DNA of 64,000 bases from positions 310,001-374,000 of the forward strand of contig NZ_JAHVAP010000007.1 of the NCBI RefSeq assembly GCF_024721155.1. Direction: 5' to 3'. Source of the DNA: Mucilaginibacter phenanthrenivorans (lineage in GTDB: Bacteria; Bacteroidota; Bacteroidia; Sphingobacteriales; Sphingobacteriaceae). Shown in pieces: positions 15,601-23,798 of the stretch (its first letter is position 1; the number at the start of each line of letters is the position of its first letter). The translations under genes were made by a program, and so were the position numbers. Under the pieces are notes generated by a model. It worked only from the letters and a program-made list of their open reading frames with translations. It was not told where the DNA came from and made no database searches.

Positions 15601-16454
15601 CTGATGATGATAAAAACGACCAGATAAAAACCTTGCTTCATAACTACAACATTAAGTTGAATGAGGAATTGGGTGCTTACCGTCGTGATAAATTCGCTAT
15701 CAGCGTAGGTGATGAGTTGCCATCAGGTATCGTACAAATGGCTAAAGTTTACATCGCTAAGAAGCGTAAGCTTAAAGTGGGTGATAAAATGGCGGGCCGT
15801 CACGGTAATAAGGGTATTGTTGCACGTATTGTACGTGACGAGGATATGCCTTTCCTTGAAGACGGAACACCGGTTGATATTGTGTTGAACCCGCTGGGTG
15901 TACCTTCACGTATGAACTTAGGTCAGATCTACGAAACTGTATTAGGTTGGGCTGGTAAAGAGCTTGGAATTAAATTCGCTACCCCGATTTTTGATGGTGC
16001 AAGCCATGAAGAAGTGGAAGAGTGGGTTAAAAAGGCAAACTTACCTGAATCAGGCCGTACCTATTTATACAATGGCTTAACAGGCGACCGTTTTGACCAG
16101 CAAACAACTGTAGGTATCATCTACATGCTGAAACTGGGCCACATGGTTGATGATAAGATGCACGCACGTTCAATTGGGCCATACTCATTAATTACACAAC
16201 AACCATTGGGTGGTAAAGCCCAGTTTGGTGGTCAGCGTTTTGGTGAGATGGAAGTTTGGGCACTGGAAGCATTCGGTGCGTCGAACATACTGCAGGAAAT
16301 ATTAACCGTTAAATCGGATGATGTTATCGGCCGTGCCAAAACTTATGAGGCTATTGTTAAAGGCGAAAACCTGCCAACACCATCAGTTCCTGAATCATTC
16401 AACGTATTGGTTCATGAATTAAGAGGTTTGGGCTTGGATATCACGTTGGAATAA
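12651..16454 (+). CDS. rpoB: DNA-directed RNA polymerase subunit beta
   Basis: 1267 residues starting at TTG 12651. It is the large catalytic subunit. The rifampicin pocket region is visible as FFGTNQLSQFMDQTNPLAE followed by HKRRLSALGPGGLSRERAG (about residues 470-505). The C-terminal active-site segments GDKMAGRHGNKGIVARI and GGKAQFGGQRFGEMEVWAL are intact. A lineage-typical insertion rich in charged residues lies around residues 900-960. It is separated from rpoC by 132 bases holding a palindromic repeat, unlike the tight spacing in many bacteria. Confidence 0.99.
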   Translation: MANKINQRVNFATSRKVLDYPDFLDVQLQSFQEFFQLETTSDNRYKEGLFKVFAENFPISDSRNIFVLEFLDYFIDPPRYDIQECIERGLTYSVPLKAKLRLSCNDEEHEDFETIVQDVYLGTIPYMTPKGTFVINGAERVIVSQLHRSPGVFFGQSRHTNGTKLYSARVIPFKGSWIEFATDVNNVMYAYIDRKKKFPVTTLLRAIGYDSDKDILELFELADEVKVSKSGLKKFIGRKLAARVLKKWVEDFVDEDTGEVVSIDRNEIILERETVLEDDHIDMIIDAGVKTIILNKEDAATSGDYTIIYNTLQKDTSNSEKEAVEHIYRQLRNAEPPDEETARGIIDRLFFSDKRYDLGDVGRYRINRKLKLSTSDETKVLTKQDIIAIVKYLIKLINSKAEVDDIDHLSNRRVRTVGEQLYAQFGVGLARMARTIRERMNIRDNEVFTPTDLINARTLSSVINSFFGTNQLSQFMDQTNPLAEITHKRRLSALGPGGLSRERAGFEVRDVHYTHYGRLCTIETPEGPNIGLISSLCVHAKINNLGFIETPYKRVVDGKVQVQEDVIYLSAEDEDGKTIGQANAHYDDKGVFALPKVKARFEGDFPIIEPERLDLMDIAPNQITSIAASLIPFLEHDDANRALMGSNMQRQAVPLLRPEAPIVGTGLEGRVAKDSRTLINAEGDGVVEYVDANEIRIKYDRNDLDRLISFDGDSRSYRLTKFKKTNQSTTMNLKPIVKKGQRVSKGEVLCEGYATQAGELALGRNLKVAFMPWQGYNFEDAIVISERVVSQDIFTSLHVEEFELEVRDTKRGEEELTPDIPNVSEEATKDLDEDGIIRVGAEVKEGDILIGKITPKGESDPSPEEKLLRAIFGDKAGDVKDASLKTPPSIAGVVIDTKLFSRAKKTSKAEEKAQLEKLDNKHDKAVKDLKNTLIEKLFEIVNGKTSQGVYNVYKELHVPKGVKFTQKILVELSYDNINPTKWTTDDDKNDQIKTLLHNYNIKLNEELGAYRRDKFAISVGDELPSGIVQMAKVYIAKKRKLKVGDKMAGRHGNKGIVARIVRDEDMPFLEDGTPVDIVLNPLGVPSRMNLGQIYETVLGWAGKELGIKFATPIFDGASHEEVEEWVKKANLPESGRTYLYNGLTGDRFDQQTTVGIIYMLKLGHMVDDKMHARSIGPYSLITQQPLGGKAQFGGQRFGEMEVWALEAFGASNILQEILTVKSDDVIGRAKTYEAIVKGENLPTPSVPESFNVLVHELRGLGLDITLE

Positions 16455-16462
16455 TTAGAGAT

Positions 16463-16570
16463 TTAGTGAAGGAGTGAATTAGTGATTGAGCCAATCAATT
16501 GTTAATTCACTCATTCCAAAAAGAAACGGTGATAAACTCACTAATTCACTAACTCGCTAATTCAATCATT
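16463..16570 (+). repeat. Intergenic palindrome, family 1, second copy
   Basis: Between rpoB and rpoC. Bases 16463-16485 pair with 16538-16560 over 23 positions with three mismatches and one G-U. An inner segment also folds, GAGTGAATTA with TAATTCACTC, so two alternative hairpins exist. The stretch 16546-16564 equals the 19-base right arm of the copy at 7646-7664. Confidence 0.65.
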
Positions 16571-16576
16571 AAAAAC

Positions 16577-16583
16577 AAAGGAG
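16577..16583 (+). promoter_or_regulatory. Shine-Dalgarno-like sequence of rpoC
   Basis: AAAGGAG ends three bases before the rpoC ATG at 16587. It is unusual for this phylum and short-spaced, so its use by normal ribosomes is uncertain. Confidence 0.4.
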
Positions 16584-16586
16584 ACT

Positions 16587-19500
16587 ATGTCTTACAAAAA
16601 GGATAATAAAATCAAGAGTAATTTCACCACGATTACCATCAGTTTAGCTTCCCCGGAATCTATTCTTGAGCGTTCAAGCGGTGAAGTTTTAAAACCTGAA
16701 ACCATTAACTACAGGACCTACAAGCCTGAGCGTGATGGTTTATTCTGCGAGCGTATTTTTGGTCCGGTTAAAGATTATGAGTGCCATTGCGGTAAATACA
16801 AGCGTATCCGTTACAAGGGTATTGTTTGCGACCGTTGCGGTGTTGAAGTAACCGAAAAGAAGGTGCGTCGTGAGCGTATGGGCCACATCAATCTGGTGGT
16901 TCCTGTTGCGCACATCTGGTACTTCCGCTCGTTACCAAATAAAATTGGTTACTTATTGGGCTTACCAACAAAAAGACTTGACTTAATCATTTACTACGAA
17001 CGTTATGTAGTAATCCAGGCTGGTATTAAAGAGGCTGACGGAATCAACAAAATGGATTTCCTTACAGAAGAAGAATACCTTGACGTATTGGATACCTTAC
17101 CAAAGGAAAACCAGTACCTGGATGATAAGGATCCGCAAAAATTCGTAGCTAAAATGGGCGCCGAGGCTTTAGAGGAGTTGTTAAAACGCCTTAACCTTGA
17201 TGAACTTTCATTTAGCTTACGTCACCAGGCTGCTAACGAAACTTCACAGCAACGTAAAAACGAAGCTTTGAAACGTTTACAGGTTGTTGAAGCTTTCCGT
17301 GATGCAAAAACAAGGATTGAAAATAACCCTGAGTGGATGATCGTTAAGATCGTTCCGGTTATCCCGCCTGAATTGCGTCCGTTAGTGCCATTGGAAGGCG
17401 GTCGTTTTGCAACGTCCGACTTAAATGACCTTTACCGTCGTGTAATTATCCGTAACAACCGTTTAAAACGTTTGATCGAGATAAAAGCACCGGAAGTTAT
17501 TTTACGTAACGAAAAACGTATGTTACAGGAAGCTGTTGACTCGTTGTTCGATAACTCACGTAAGGTAAACGCGGTTAAAACCGAAGGTAACCGCGCTTTG
17601 AAATCACTTTCAGACATCCTGAAAGGTAAACAAGGCCGTTTCCGTCAGAACTTATTAGGTAAACGTGTTGATTATTCAGCCCGTTCGGTAATTGTTGTAG
17701 GTCCTAACCTTAAATTACACGAGTGTGGTTTACCAAAAGATATGGCTGCCGAGCTGTTTAAACCATTTATCATCCGCAAAATGATTGAGCGTGGTGTAGT
17801 TAAAACAGTAAAATCTGCCAAAAAGATTGTTGACCGTAAAGACCCATTAGTTTGGGACATTTTGGAAAACGTATTGAAGGGCCACCCTGTATTATTAAAC
17901 CGTGCGCCTACGCTGCACAGGTTAGGTATCCAGGCCTTCCAGCCAAAACTGGTTGAAGGTAAGGCGATTCAATTACACCCGTTAACCTGTACCGCCTTTA
18001 ACGCGGATTTTGACGGTGACCAGATGGCTGTTCACGTACCCCTGGGTAACGCAGCAATTTTGGAAGCCCAGGTATTAATGCTTGCATCGCACAACATCCT
18101 TAACCCTGCTAACGGAACACCTATTACCGTTCCATCTCAGGACATGGTGCTGGGTTTGTACTACATAACCAAAGGCCGTAAAACAGATGCTGATCGCGTT
18201 GTAAAAGGTGAAGGTTTAACATTCTATTCTGCAGAAGAAGTAATTATAGCTTATAACGAACGCAAGATTGACCTGCACGCCTTTATTAAGGTAAAAGGAA
18301 TGATCAAAGAACGTGACGGGCATATAGTTAGCAAAATTATTGATACTACCGTTGGCCGCGTGTTGTTTAACCAACATGTCCCGGTTGAAGTAGGTTATAT
18401 AAATGAGTTGCTTACCAAGAAATCACTGCGTGATATCATTGGTGAAGTGGTGAAAATTACCGGTATGGCACGCGCTGCCCAATTCCTTGATGATATTAAG
18501 GAATTAGGTTTCAGAATGGCCTTCCAGGGTGGTTTATCATTTAACCTGAAAGACATCAATATCCCTGCTGAAAAAGTTACACTCATCGAAACAGCTTCTA
18601 AACAAGTTGAAGAGGTAATGGGTAACTACAACATGGGTTTCATTACAAATAATGAGCGTTACAATCAGATCATCGATATCTGGACCCGTATCAACAACCG
18701 CTTAACTGCGAATGTGATGGACATCCTTTCGAATGATAACCAGGGCTTCAACTCTGTATATATGATGCTTGACTCCGGAGCGCGCGGTTCTAAAGAGCAG
18801 ATTCGTCAGCTTGCAGGTATGCGTGGTTTGATGGCTAAGCCTCAGAAATCAGGTTCAGGTGGTGAGATCATTGAAAACCCGATCCTTTCGAACTTTAAAG
18901 AAGGTTTGTCGGTATTGGAATACTTTATCTCAACTCACGGTGCACGTAAAGGTTTGGCGGATACGGCGTTAAAGACAGCGGATGCTGGTTACTTAACCCG
19001 TAGGTTGCATGACGTTGCCCAGGATATGATCGTAGGTACAGTTGATTGCGGTACTTTAAGAGGTATCTACACAACTGCATTAAAAGATAACGAGGATATT
19101 GTTGAACCATTGTATGACCGTATTTTAGGCCGTACCTCTTTACATGATGTACTCGACCCTATTACTAATAAATTATTGGTATCGGCTGGTCAGGACATCA
19201 CTGAAGAAATTGGTAAAACTATCGAGAACTCTCCTTTAGAGGGTATCGAAATTCGTTCGGTATTAACTTGCGAAAGCAAACGCGGTGTATGTGCATTGTG
19301 CTACGGACGTAACCTTGCAAGCGGCAAACGCGTGCAGAAAGGTGAAGCTGTTGGTGTAATTGCTGCACAGTCGATTGGTGAGCCGGGAACACAGTTAACG
19401 TTACGTACATTCCACGTGGGTGGTACCGCATCAAACATCGCGGCTGAATCACAGATCAACGCAAGGTTCGATGGTATTATCGAGTTTGAAAACGTTCGTA

Positions 19501-20873
19501 CAGTTGAATACAAAACCGAAGAGGGTTTGGTAGAAGTTGTATTGGGCCGTTCAGGTGAGTTCCGCATTGTTGAAGAAGGTACAAATAAAGTTATTGTAAC
19601 CAACAACATCCCATATGGTGCTTACTTATATGTGAAGGATGGCAGCAAGATCACCAAAGGTGACCGGATCTGTTCATGGGATCCATATAACGCGGTAATT
19701 ATATCTGAATTTGCAGGTGTTGCCAAGTTTGAGGCTGTATTGGAAGGTATTACCTTCCGTGAAGAATCAGATGAGCAAACAGGTCACCGCGAAAAGGTAA
19801 TTATCGATACGAGAGATAAAACTAAGAACCCGGTTATCCAGGTTGCTGATAATAAAGCAAATATCATTAAAGGATATAACATTCCTGTAGGAGCTCACAT
19901 TGCTGTTGAAGAAGGTGAAAAACTACAAACAGGACAGGTTATTGCTAAAATCCCTCGCTCAACCGGTAAAACCCGGGATATTACAGGTGGTTTGCCACGT
20001 GTAACCGAGTTATTTGAAGCACGTAACCCATCAAACCCTGCTGTAGTAACTGAAATTGACGGTGTGGTAACTTTAGGTGGTGTTAAACGTGGTAATCGTG
20101 AGATCACCATTGAATCAAAAGACGGACAGGTTAAAAAGTACCTTGTTCCATTGTCGAAACACATCCTGGTACAGGATAACGACTTTGTGAAGGCTGGTAT
20201 GCCATTGTCTGATGGTTCAATATCTCCTGCTGACATCCTTGCTATTAAAGGCCCTGCTGCAGTGCAGGAATACCTGGTGAATGGTATACAGGAAGTTTAC
20301 CGTTTACAGGGTGTGAAGATCAACGATAAACACTTTGAAGTGATCGTTCACCAGATGATGCAGAAGGTAGCTATTGAAGATGCCGGCGATACCCGTTTCC
20401 TTGAAAGGGAAGCAGTTGACAGCTGGGATTTCATGCTGGAAAATGACGATATCTTTGACAAGAAGGTTGTTACTGAACCAGGTGATTCAACAAGCTTGAA
20501 ATCAGGTCAGATAGTATCAGTAAGAAGATTACGCGACGAAAACTCAATCTTAAAACGTAAGGATTTAAGATTAGTTGAAGTACGTGACGCTATTGCTGCA
20601 ACTTCAAGCCCAATGCTGCAAGGTATTACAAGGGCTTCGTTAGGTACTAAGTCGTTTATCTCGGCTGCATCGTTCCAGGAAACTACAAAGGTTCTGAACG
20701 AAGCTGCAATTGCAGGTAAGAAGGACTTAATGCTTGGTTTAAAGGAGAACGTTATTGTGGGTCACCTTATTCCTTCAGGAACAGGTTTACGTGAATATGA
20801 AAATATCCGCGTAGGTTCTCAGGAAGAATTTGACCGCCTGATGGCTTCAAAAACTGAGGAAATAGAAGCATAA
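16587..20873 (+). CDS. rpoC: DNA-directed RNA polymerase subunit beta'
   Basis: 1428 residues. The zinc-binding motif CHCGKYKRIRYKGIVCDRCG (about 68-87) is at the N-terminus. The catalytic magnesium loop TAFNADFDGDQMAVHVP is at about residues 470-486 and the second cysteine cluster CESKRGVCALCYGRNLASG at about 894-912. The bridge and trigger regions (GAQSIGEPGTQLTLRTFH type) follow. It ends 19 bases before a strong terminator, closing the rplKAJL-rpoBC unit. Confidence 0.99.
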   Translation: MSYKKDNKIKSNFTTITISLASPESILERSSGEVLKPETINYRTYKPERDGLFCERIFGPVKDYECHCGKYKRIRYKGIVCDRCGVEVTEKKVRRERMGHINLVVPVAHIWYFRSLPNKIGYLLGLPTKRLDLIIYYERYVVIQAGIKEADGINKMDFLTEEEYLDVLDTLPKENQYLDDKDPQKFVAKMGAEALEELLKRLNLDELSFSLRHQAANETSQQRKNEALKRLQVVEAFRDAKTRIENNPEWMIVKIVPVIPPELRPLVPLEGGRFATSDLNDLYRRVIIRNNRLKRLIEIKAPEVILRNEKRMLQEAVDSLFDNSRKVNAVKTEGNRALKSLSDILKGKQGRFRQNLLGKRVDYSARSVIVVGPNLKLHECGLPKDMAAELFKPFIIRKMIERGVVKTVKSAKKIVDRKDPLVWDILENVLKGHPVLLNRAPTLHRLGIQAFQPKLVEGKAIQLHPLTCTAFNADFDGDQMAVHVPLGNAAILEAQVLMLASHNILNPANGTPITVPSQDMVLGLYYITKGRKTDADRVVKGEGLTFYSAEEVIIAYNERKIDLHAFIKVKGMIKERDGHIVSKIIDTTVGRVLFNQHVPVEVGYINELLTKKSLRDIIGEVVKITGMARAAQFLDDIKELGFRMAFQGGLSFNLKDINIPAEKVTLIETASKQVEEVMGNYNMGFITNNERYNQIIDIWTRINNRLTANVMDILSNDNQGFNSVYMMLDSGARGSKEQIRQLAGMRGLMAKPQKSGSGGEIIENPILSNFKEGLSVLEYFISTHGARKGLADTALKTADAGYLTRRLHDVAQDMIVGTVDCGTLRGIYTTALKDNEDIVEPLYDRILGRTSLHDVLDPITNKLLVSAGQDITEEIGKTIENSPLEGIEIRSVLTCESKRGVCALCYGRNLASGKRVQKGEAVGVIAAQSIGEPGTQLTLRTFHVGGTASNIAAESQINARFDGIIEFENVRTVEYKTEEGLVEVVLGRSGEFRIVEEGTNKVIVTNNIPYGAYLYVKDGSKITKGDRICSWDPYNAVIISEFAGVAKFEAVLEGITFREESDEQTGHREKVIIDTRDKTKNPVIQVADNKANIIKGYNIPVGAHIAVEEGEKLQTGQVIAKIPRSTGKTRDITGGLPRVTELFEARNPSNPAVVTEIDGVVTLGGVKRGNREITIESKDGQVKKYLVPLSKHILVQDNDFVKAGMPLSDGSISPADILAIKGPAAVQEYLVNGIQEVYRLQGVKINDKHFEVIVHQMMQKVAIEDAGDTRFLEREAVDSWDFMLENDDIFDKKVVTEPGDSTSLKSGQIVSVRRLRDENSILKRKDLRLVEVRDAIAATSSPMLQGITRASLGTKSFISAASFQETTKVLNEAAIAGKKDLMLGLKENVIVGHLIPSGTGLREYENIRVGSQEEFDRLMASKTEEIEA

Positions 20874-20891
20874 GCAGATTAAACTTATAAT

Positions 20892-20936
20892 AATAACAAA
20901 AGCCTTCCCATTAAAACGGGAAGGCTTTGTTATTTT
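20892..20936 (+). terminator. Terminator of the rpoBC operon
   Basis: AAAGCCTTCCC (20899-20909) pairs exactly with GGGAAGGCTTT (20918-20928) around ATTAAAAC. The stem extends with AATAAC/GTTATT after a one-base bulge and ends in TTTT. Confidence 0.85.
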
Positions 20937-20952
20937 AGCCAAAATATTTGAA

Positions 20953-20974
20953 ATATACCGACTAGTTGGTATAT
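20953..20974 (+). promoter_or_regulatory. 22-base palindrome, candidate operator
   Basis: ATATACC (20953-20959) and GGTATAT (20968-20974) flank g-ACTAGT-t; 20 of 22 positions are symmetric. A TTTG lies at 20947-20950 and a rough -7 candidate TATGACTG follows at 20972-20979, so the palindrome would fill the promoter spacer of the downstream dehydrogenase gene. Its shape resembles TetR-family operators, but no regulator gene is nearby. Confidence 0.45.
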
Positions 20975-21013
20975 GACTGTGTTTGTAAAAAATATAGATT
21001 GCACCTTATAAGG

Positions 21014-22324
21014 ATGGAGAAATTTGACCCGGTAAATTCTAAAATTGCGATAATTGGCTTAGGCTATGTTGGGCTTCCCCTTGCAATTGAATTTGCAAAG
21101 AAGTATGCTGTTGTTGGATTCGATATTAAAAAAGATCGAATAAATGATTTACTGCGGGGTAAAGATTATACCAACGAGGCTGACGTTGAGGAAATGAACA
21201 AGGTGATGACGTCAGCCGTTTTAAATAGGGGGCTATATTTTTCTTCAAATCTTCAGGATCTGAGCGCGTGCAATACTTTTATAATTACTGTGCCGACACC
21301 TGTTGATCATTTTAAATCGCCGGATTTGAAACCATTGTTATATGCGTCAGAGATAGTAGGGGGGAAGTTAAAGAGAAATGACATAGTGATTTATGAATCT
21401 ACTGTTTACCCGGGTTGCACGGAGGATGACTGCGTACCTGTGTTAGAAAAGTATTCAGGCTTAAAATTCAACGAGGATTTTTTTTGCGGATACTCGCCCG
21501 AGCGCATCAATCCGGGAGACAAAATTAACACCTTAACAAAGATCATAAAAGTAACCTCCGGCTCGACACCAGCCATAGCCGACTATGTTGATGATCTATA
21601 CGGCTCTATAATTGAAGCAGGAACCTATAAGGCGCCAAGTATAAAGGTTGCTGAAGCCTCGAAGGCCATTGAAAATGCCCAACGGGATGTTAACATTTCT
21701 TTTGTAAATGAACTGGCTTTGATTTTTGACCTGATAGGTATTGATACCAATGATGTTTTGGCGGCCGCCGGAACAAAATGGAACTTTTTAAAATACAAAC
21801 CAGGCTTAGTTGGGGGCCATTGTATAGGCGTTGACCCATATTACCTCGCTCACAAAGCGGAATCATTAGGCTATCATCCTCAGGTTATACTTTCAGGCCG
21901 CAGGGTTAATGATAATATGGGGGTTTTTGTAGCCAATAAGGTGATTAAATTAATGGTAAAAAAAGGGCATAAGATTGATGGCTCAAAGGCGCTTATCTTG
22001 GGGATAACGTTCAAGGAAAACTGCCCGGATATACGTAATTCTCAGGTTATTGACATATATAACGAACTGAATCAATTTGGCCTGACTGTTGATGTTTTCG
22101 ACCCTCACGCCAATGCAGATGAAGTAAAAAAGCAATATGGGATCGAAATAATCAAAAATTTTAAAACAATAGCGGATGATGGTATGTTATACGATGCCAT
22201 CATATTGGCAGTATCGCATGTGGAGTTCATTGAACTTGATTTAAGTAAATACAGTAACAATAAAACTGTAATATTTGATACTAAAGCAGTGCTTGACCGT
22301 GATATTGTTGATGGGAGATTATAA
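21014..22324 (+). CDS. Nucleotide-sugar 6-dehydrogenase (UDP-HexNAc dehydrogenase type, WbpA/TviB-like)
   Basis: 436 residues from ATG 21014. A longer frame from 20966 would overlap the palindrome and lacks support. It oxidises C6 of a UDP-sugar to the uronic acid with two NAD+. The Rossmann motif GLGYVG is at residues 15-20; ESTVYPGCTEDDC and YSPERINPGD are the typical substrate blocks, and the catalytic cysteine lies in VGGHCIGVDPYY (about residue 268). The C-terminal domain has ITFKENCPDIRNS. The sequence style fits UDP-N-acetylglucosamine/galactosamine dehydrogenases better than UDP-glucose dehydrogenase. It sits between the rpoC terminator and the DUF3467 gene, at the head of the polysaccharide locus. 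Confidence 0.85.
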   Translation: MEKFDPVNSKIAIIGLGYVGLPLAIEFAKKYAVVGFDIKKDRINDLLRGKDYTNEADVEEMNKVMTSAVLNRGLYFSSNLQDLSACNTFIITVPTPVDHFKSPDLKPLLYASEIVGGKLKRNDIVIYESTVYPGCTEDDCVPVLEKYSGLKFNEDFFCGYSPERINPGDKINTLTKIIKVTSGSTPAIADYVDDLYGSIIEAGTYKAPSIKVAEASKAIENAQRDVNISFVNELALIFDLIGIDTNDVLAAAGTKWNFLKYKPGLVGGHCIGVDPYYLAHKAESLGYHPQVILSGRRVNDNMGVFVANKVIKLMVKKGHKIDGSKALILGITFKENCPDIRNSQVIDIYNELNQFGLTVDVFDPHANADEVKKQYGIEIIKNFKTIADDGMLYDAIILAVSHVEFIELDLSKYSNNKTVIFDTKAVLDRDIVDGRL

Positions 22325-22352
22325 TAAATTAAACAGAGAGTTAAATTTAGAG

Positions 22353-22389
22353 AAAGCTTACATTTAAATGACAAGCTTTGTTATTTTTG
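22353..22389 (+). promoter_or_regulatory. Hairpin and candidate promoter in front of the DUF3467 gene
   Basis: AAAGCTT (22353-22359) pairs with AAGCTTT (22373-22379), with the self-complementary CATTTAAATG in the loop, followed by a T-rich run; this could terminate the dehydrogenase transcript. The overlapping TATTTTTG (22382-22389) is an exact TAnnTTTG only four bases before the next ATG, so a nearly leaderless transcript is possible. Confidence 0.4.
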
Positions 22390-22393
22390 AAAG

Positions 22394-22705
22394 ATGGAAG
22401 AACAAAACGAGAATCAATTGAATATTGAACTTTCAGAAGAAATTGCTGAAGGTATTTATTCAAACCTTGCCATAATTACACATTCAAGTTCTGAGTTTGT
22501 GCTTGACTTTATACGTGTGATGCCCGGAGTGCCAAAAGCAAAAGTGCGATCACGAATAATTTTAACACCTGAGCATGCCAAACGCCTTTTGACTGCGTTG
22601 GAAGACAACCTTGAAAAGTTTGAAGCAGTGAACGGGCGTATAAAAATTCAGCAGGAACCTTCGGGATTTCCTATGAATTTTGGAGGAACGGTTGGGCAGG
22701 CTTAA
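22394..22705 (+). CDS. DUF3467 family protein
   Basis: 103 residues. The core ELSEEIAEGIYSNLAIITHS, SSEFVLDFIRVMPG and RIILTPEHAKRLLTALEDN matches the DUF3467 family, a small cytoplasmic protein found behind rpoC in many Bacteroidetes. Its function is unknown. Here the nucleotide-sugar dehydrogenase is interposed between it and rpoC. The C-terminus is glycine/proline-rich and probably disordered. It is not obviously part of the polysaccharide pathway. Confidence 0.85.
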   Translation: MEEQNENQLNIELSEEIAEGIYSNLAIITHSSSEFVLDFIRVMPGVPKAKVRSRIILTPEHAKRLLTALEDNLEKFEAVNGRIKIQQEPSGFPMNFGGTVGQA

Positions 22706-22789
22706 ATTCATAATTTATTAATATTAAGCCACATTTATTGATAATTAATTAGAATTTTGGCTCATTAATTAAAAAAAATAAATTTTTAG

Positions 22790-22820
22790 TTGTTATAAAA
22801 AATACAAATTACTATATTGC
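22790..22820 (+). promoter_or_regulatory. Candidate promoter of the polysaccharide export operon
   Basis: TTG at 22790-22792, a 20-base spacer, and TATATTGC at 22813-22820 approximate the Bacteroidetes -33/-7 pair. An AT-rich leader of about 40 bases runs to the wza ATG at 22863. Confidence 0.5.
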
Positions 22821-22862
22821 ATCACTATTTATCTGCTATTAAGAAACATTAATTATAAATAC

Positions 22863-23684
22863 ATGAGGAAATCTTTAATTAAGAGATTTTGTTTATTTGC
22901 GTCGGTTTTATACCTGTCATTCACAATTGTCTCCTGTTCATCTGTTAAGAAAATTAAATATTTTCAGGATATTCCAGATTCTGGGCAACTGAAAACAATT
23001 GCTAAAGTTGAATATACTCCACCAGTAATAAAAGTTGACGATATTTTAACTGTTATTGTTTCAACTATTGATCCGCAAAACACTGCTGTAATCAATTTAG
23101 GAAACGTTCCTGTTTCAAGTACAGGTACATCGCTAAGTTCGAGTAGTTTGGCAACGGCAAGCCAACAGGTATCCTCAGGTTATTTGGTCGATAAGAATGG
23201 CGAAATTGAAGTACTAATACTCGGGAAAATAAAAGTAGCCGGCTTAACAACATCGGAAGCCACTGCGAAAATAAATGAGGCAGCATTGAAATATTATAAA
23301 AATCTCACTGTAATTGTGCGGTTTGCAAATTTTAAAATTAGTGTTACTGGTGAAGTATTAAAACCCGGTGTATATGTTATGCCTAATGAAAAGGTGAGTG
23401 TGTTAGACGCGTTAGCATTAGCAGGAGATTTGACAATATTTGGCAAACGAGAAAATGTACTACTAATTAGGGAGAATTCAGATGGCTCCAAGACACCATA
23501 TAGGATCAATTTAAAAAGGAGCGATATTATGTCAGCGCCGTATTTTTATCTTCGTCAAAATGATGTGATCTATGTAGAGCCTAGAAAAGCGAAGTCCGAC
23601 GCAACAGATGCCTCTCAGGCAAAGTATATAACTTTGGCAGCTTCTGTTTTATCTATTTTAATCATTATTGCAACAAGGAAATAG
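22863..23684 (+). CDS. wza: Polysaccharide export outer-membrane lipoprotein, Wza family
   Basis: 273 residues. A lipoprotein signal ends in the lipobox IVSC with Cys25. The poly-export domain follows (YTPPVIKVDDILTVIVSTID), then an SLBB domain (FKISVTGEVLKPGVYVMPNE, about 158-178). A short C-terminal membrane helix (ITLAASVLSILIIIATRK) resembles the Wza outer-membrane helix. Wza octamers form the outer-membrane channel for capsule or exopolysaccharide. It is followed 114 bases later by wzc, the expected partner. Confidence 0.92.
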   Translation: MRKSLIKRFCLFASVLYLSFTIVSCSSVKKIKYFQDIPDSGQLKTIAKVEYTPPVIKVDDILTVIVSTIDPQNTAVINLGNVPVSSTGTSLSSSSLATASQQVSSGYLVDKNGEIEVLILGKIKVAGLTTSEATAKINEAALKYYKNLTVIVRFANFKISVTGEVLKPGVYVMPNEKVSVLDALALAGDLTIFGKRENVLLIRENSDGSKTPYRINLKRSDIMSAPYFYLRQNDVIYVEPRKAKSDATDASQAKYITLAASVLSILIIIATRK

Positions 23685-23798
23685 CAAATTAATTTTGTGA
23701 TAATAAGCTCAAGAACTACTAAGCAGTTTTTAACATTGTATACCGGGCATATACTATCATTAAGTGTTTTTTAATTTATAGGGAAATTTTTAATTGTA

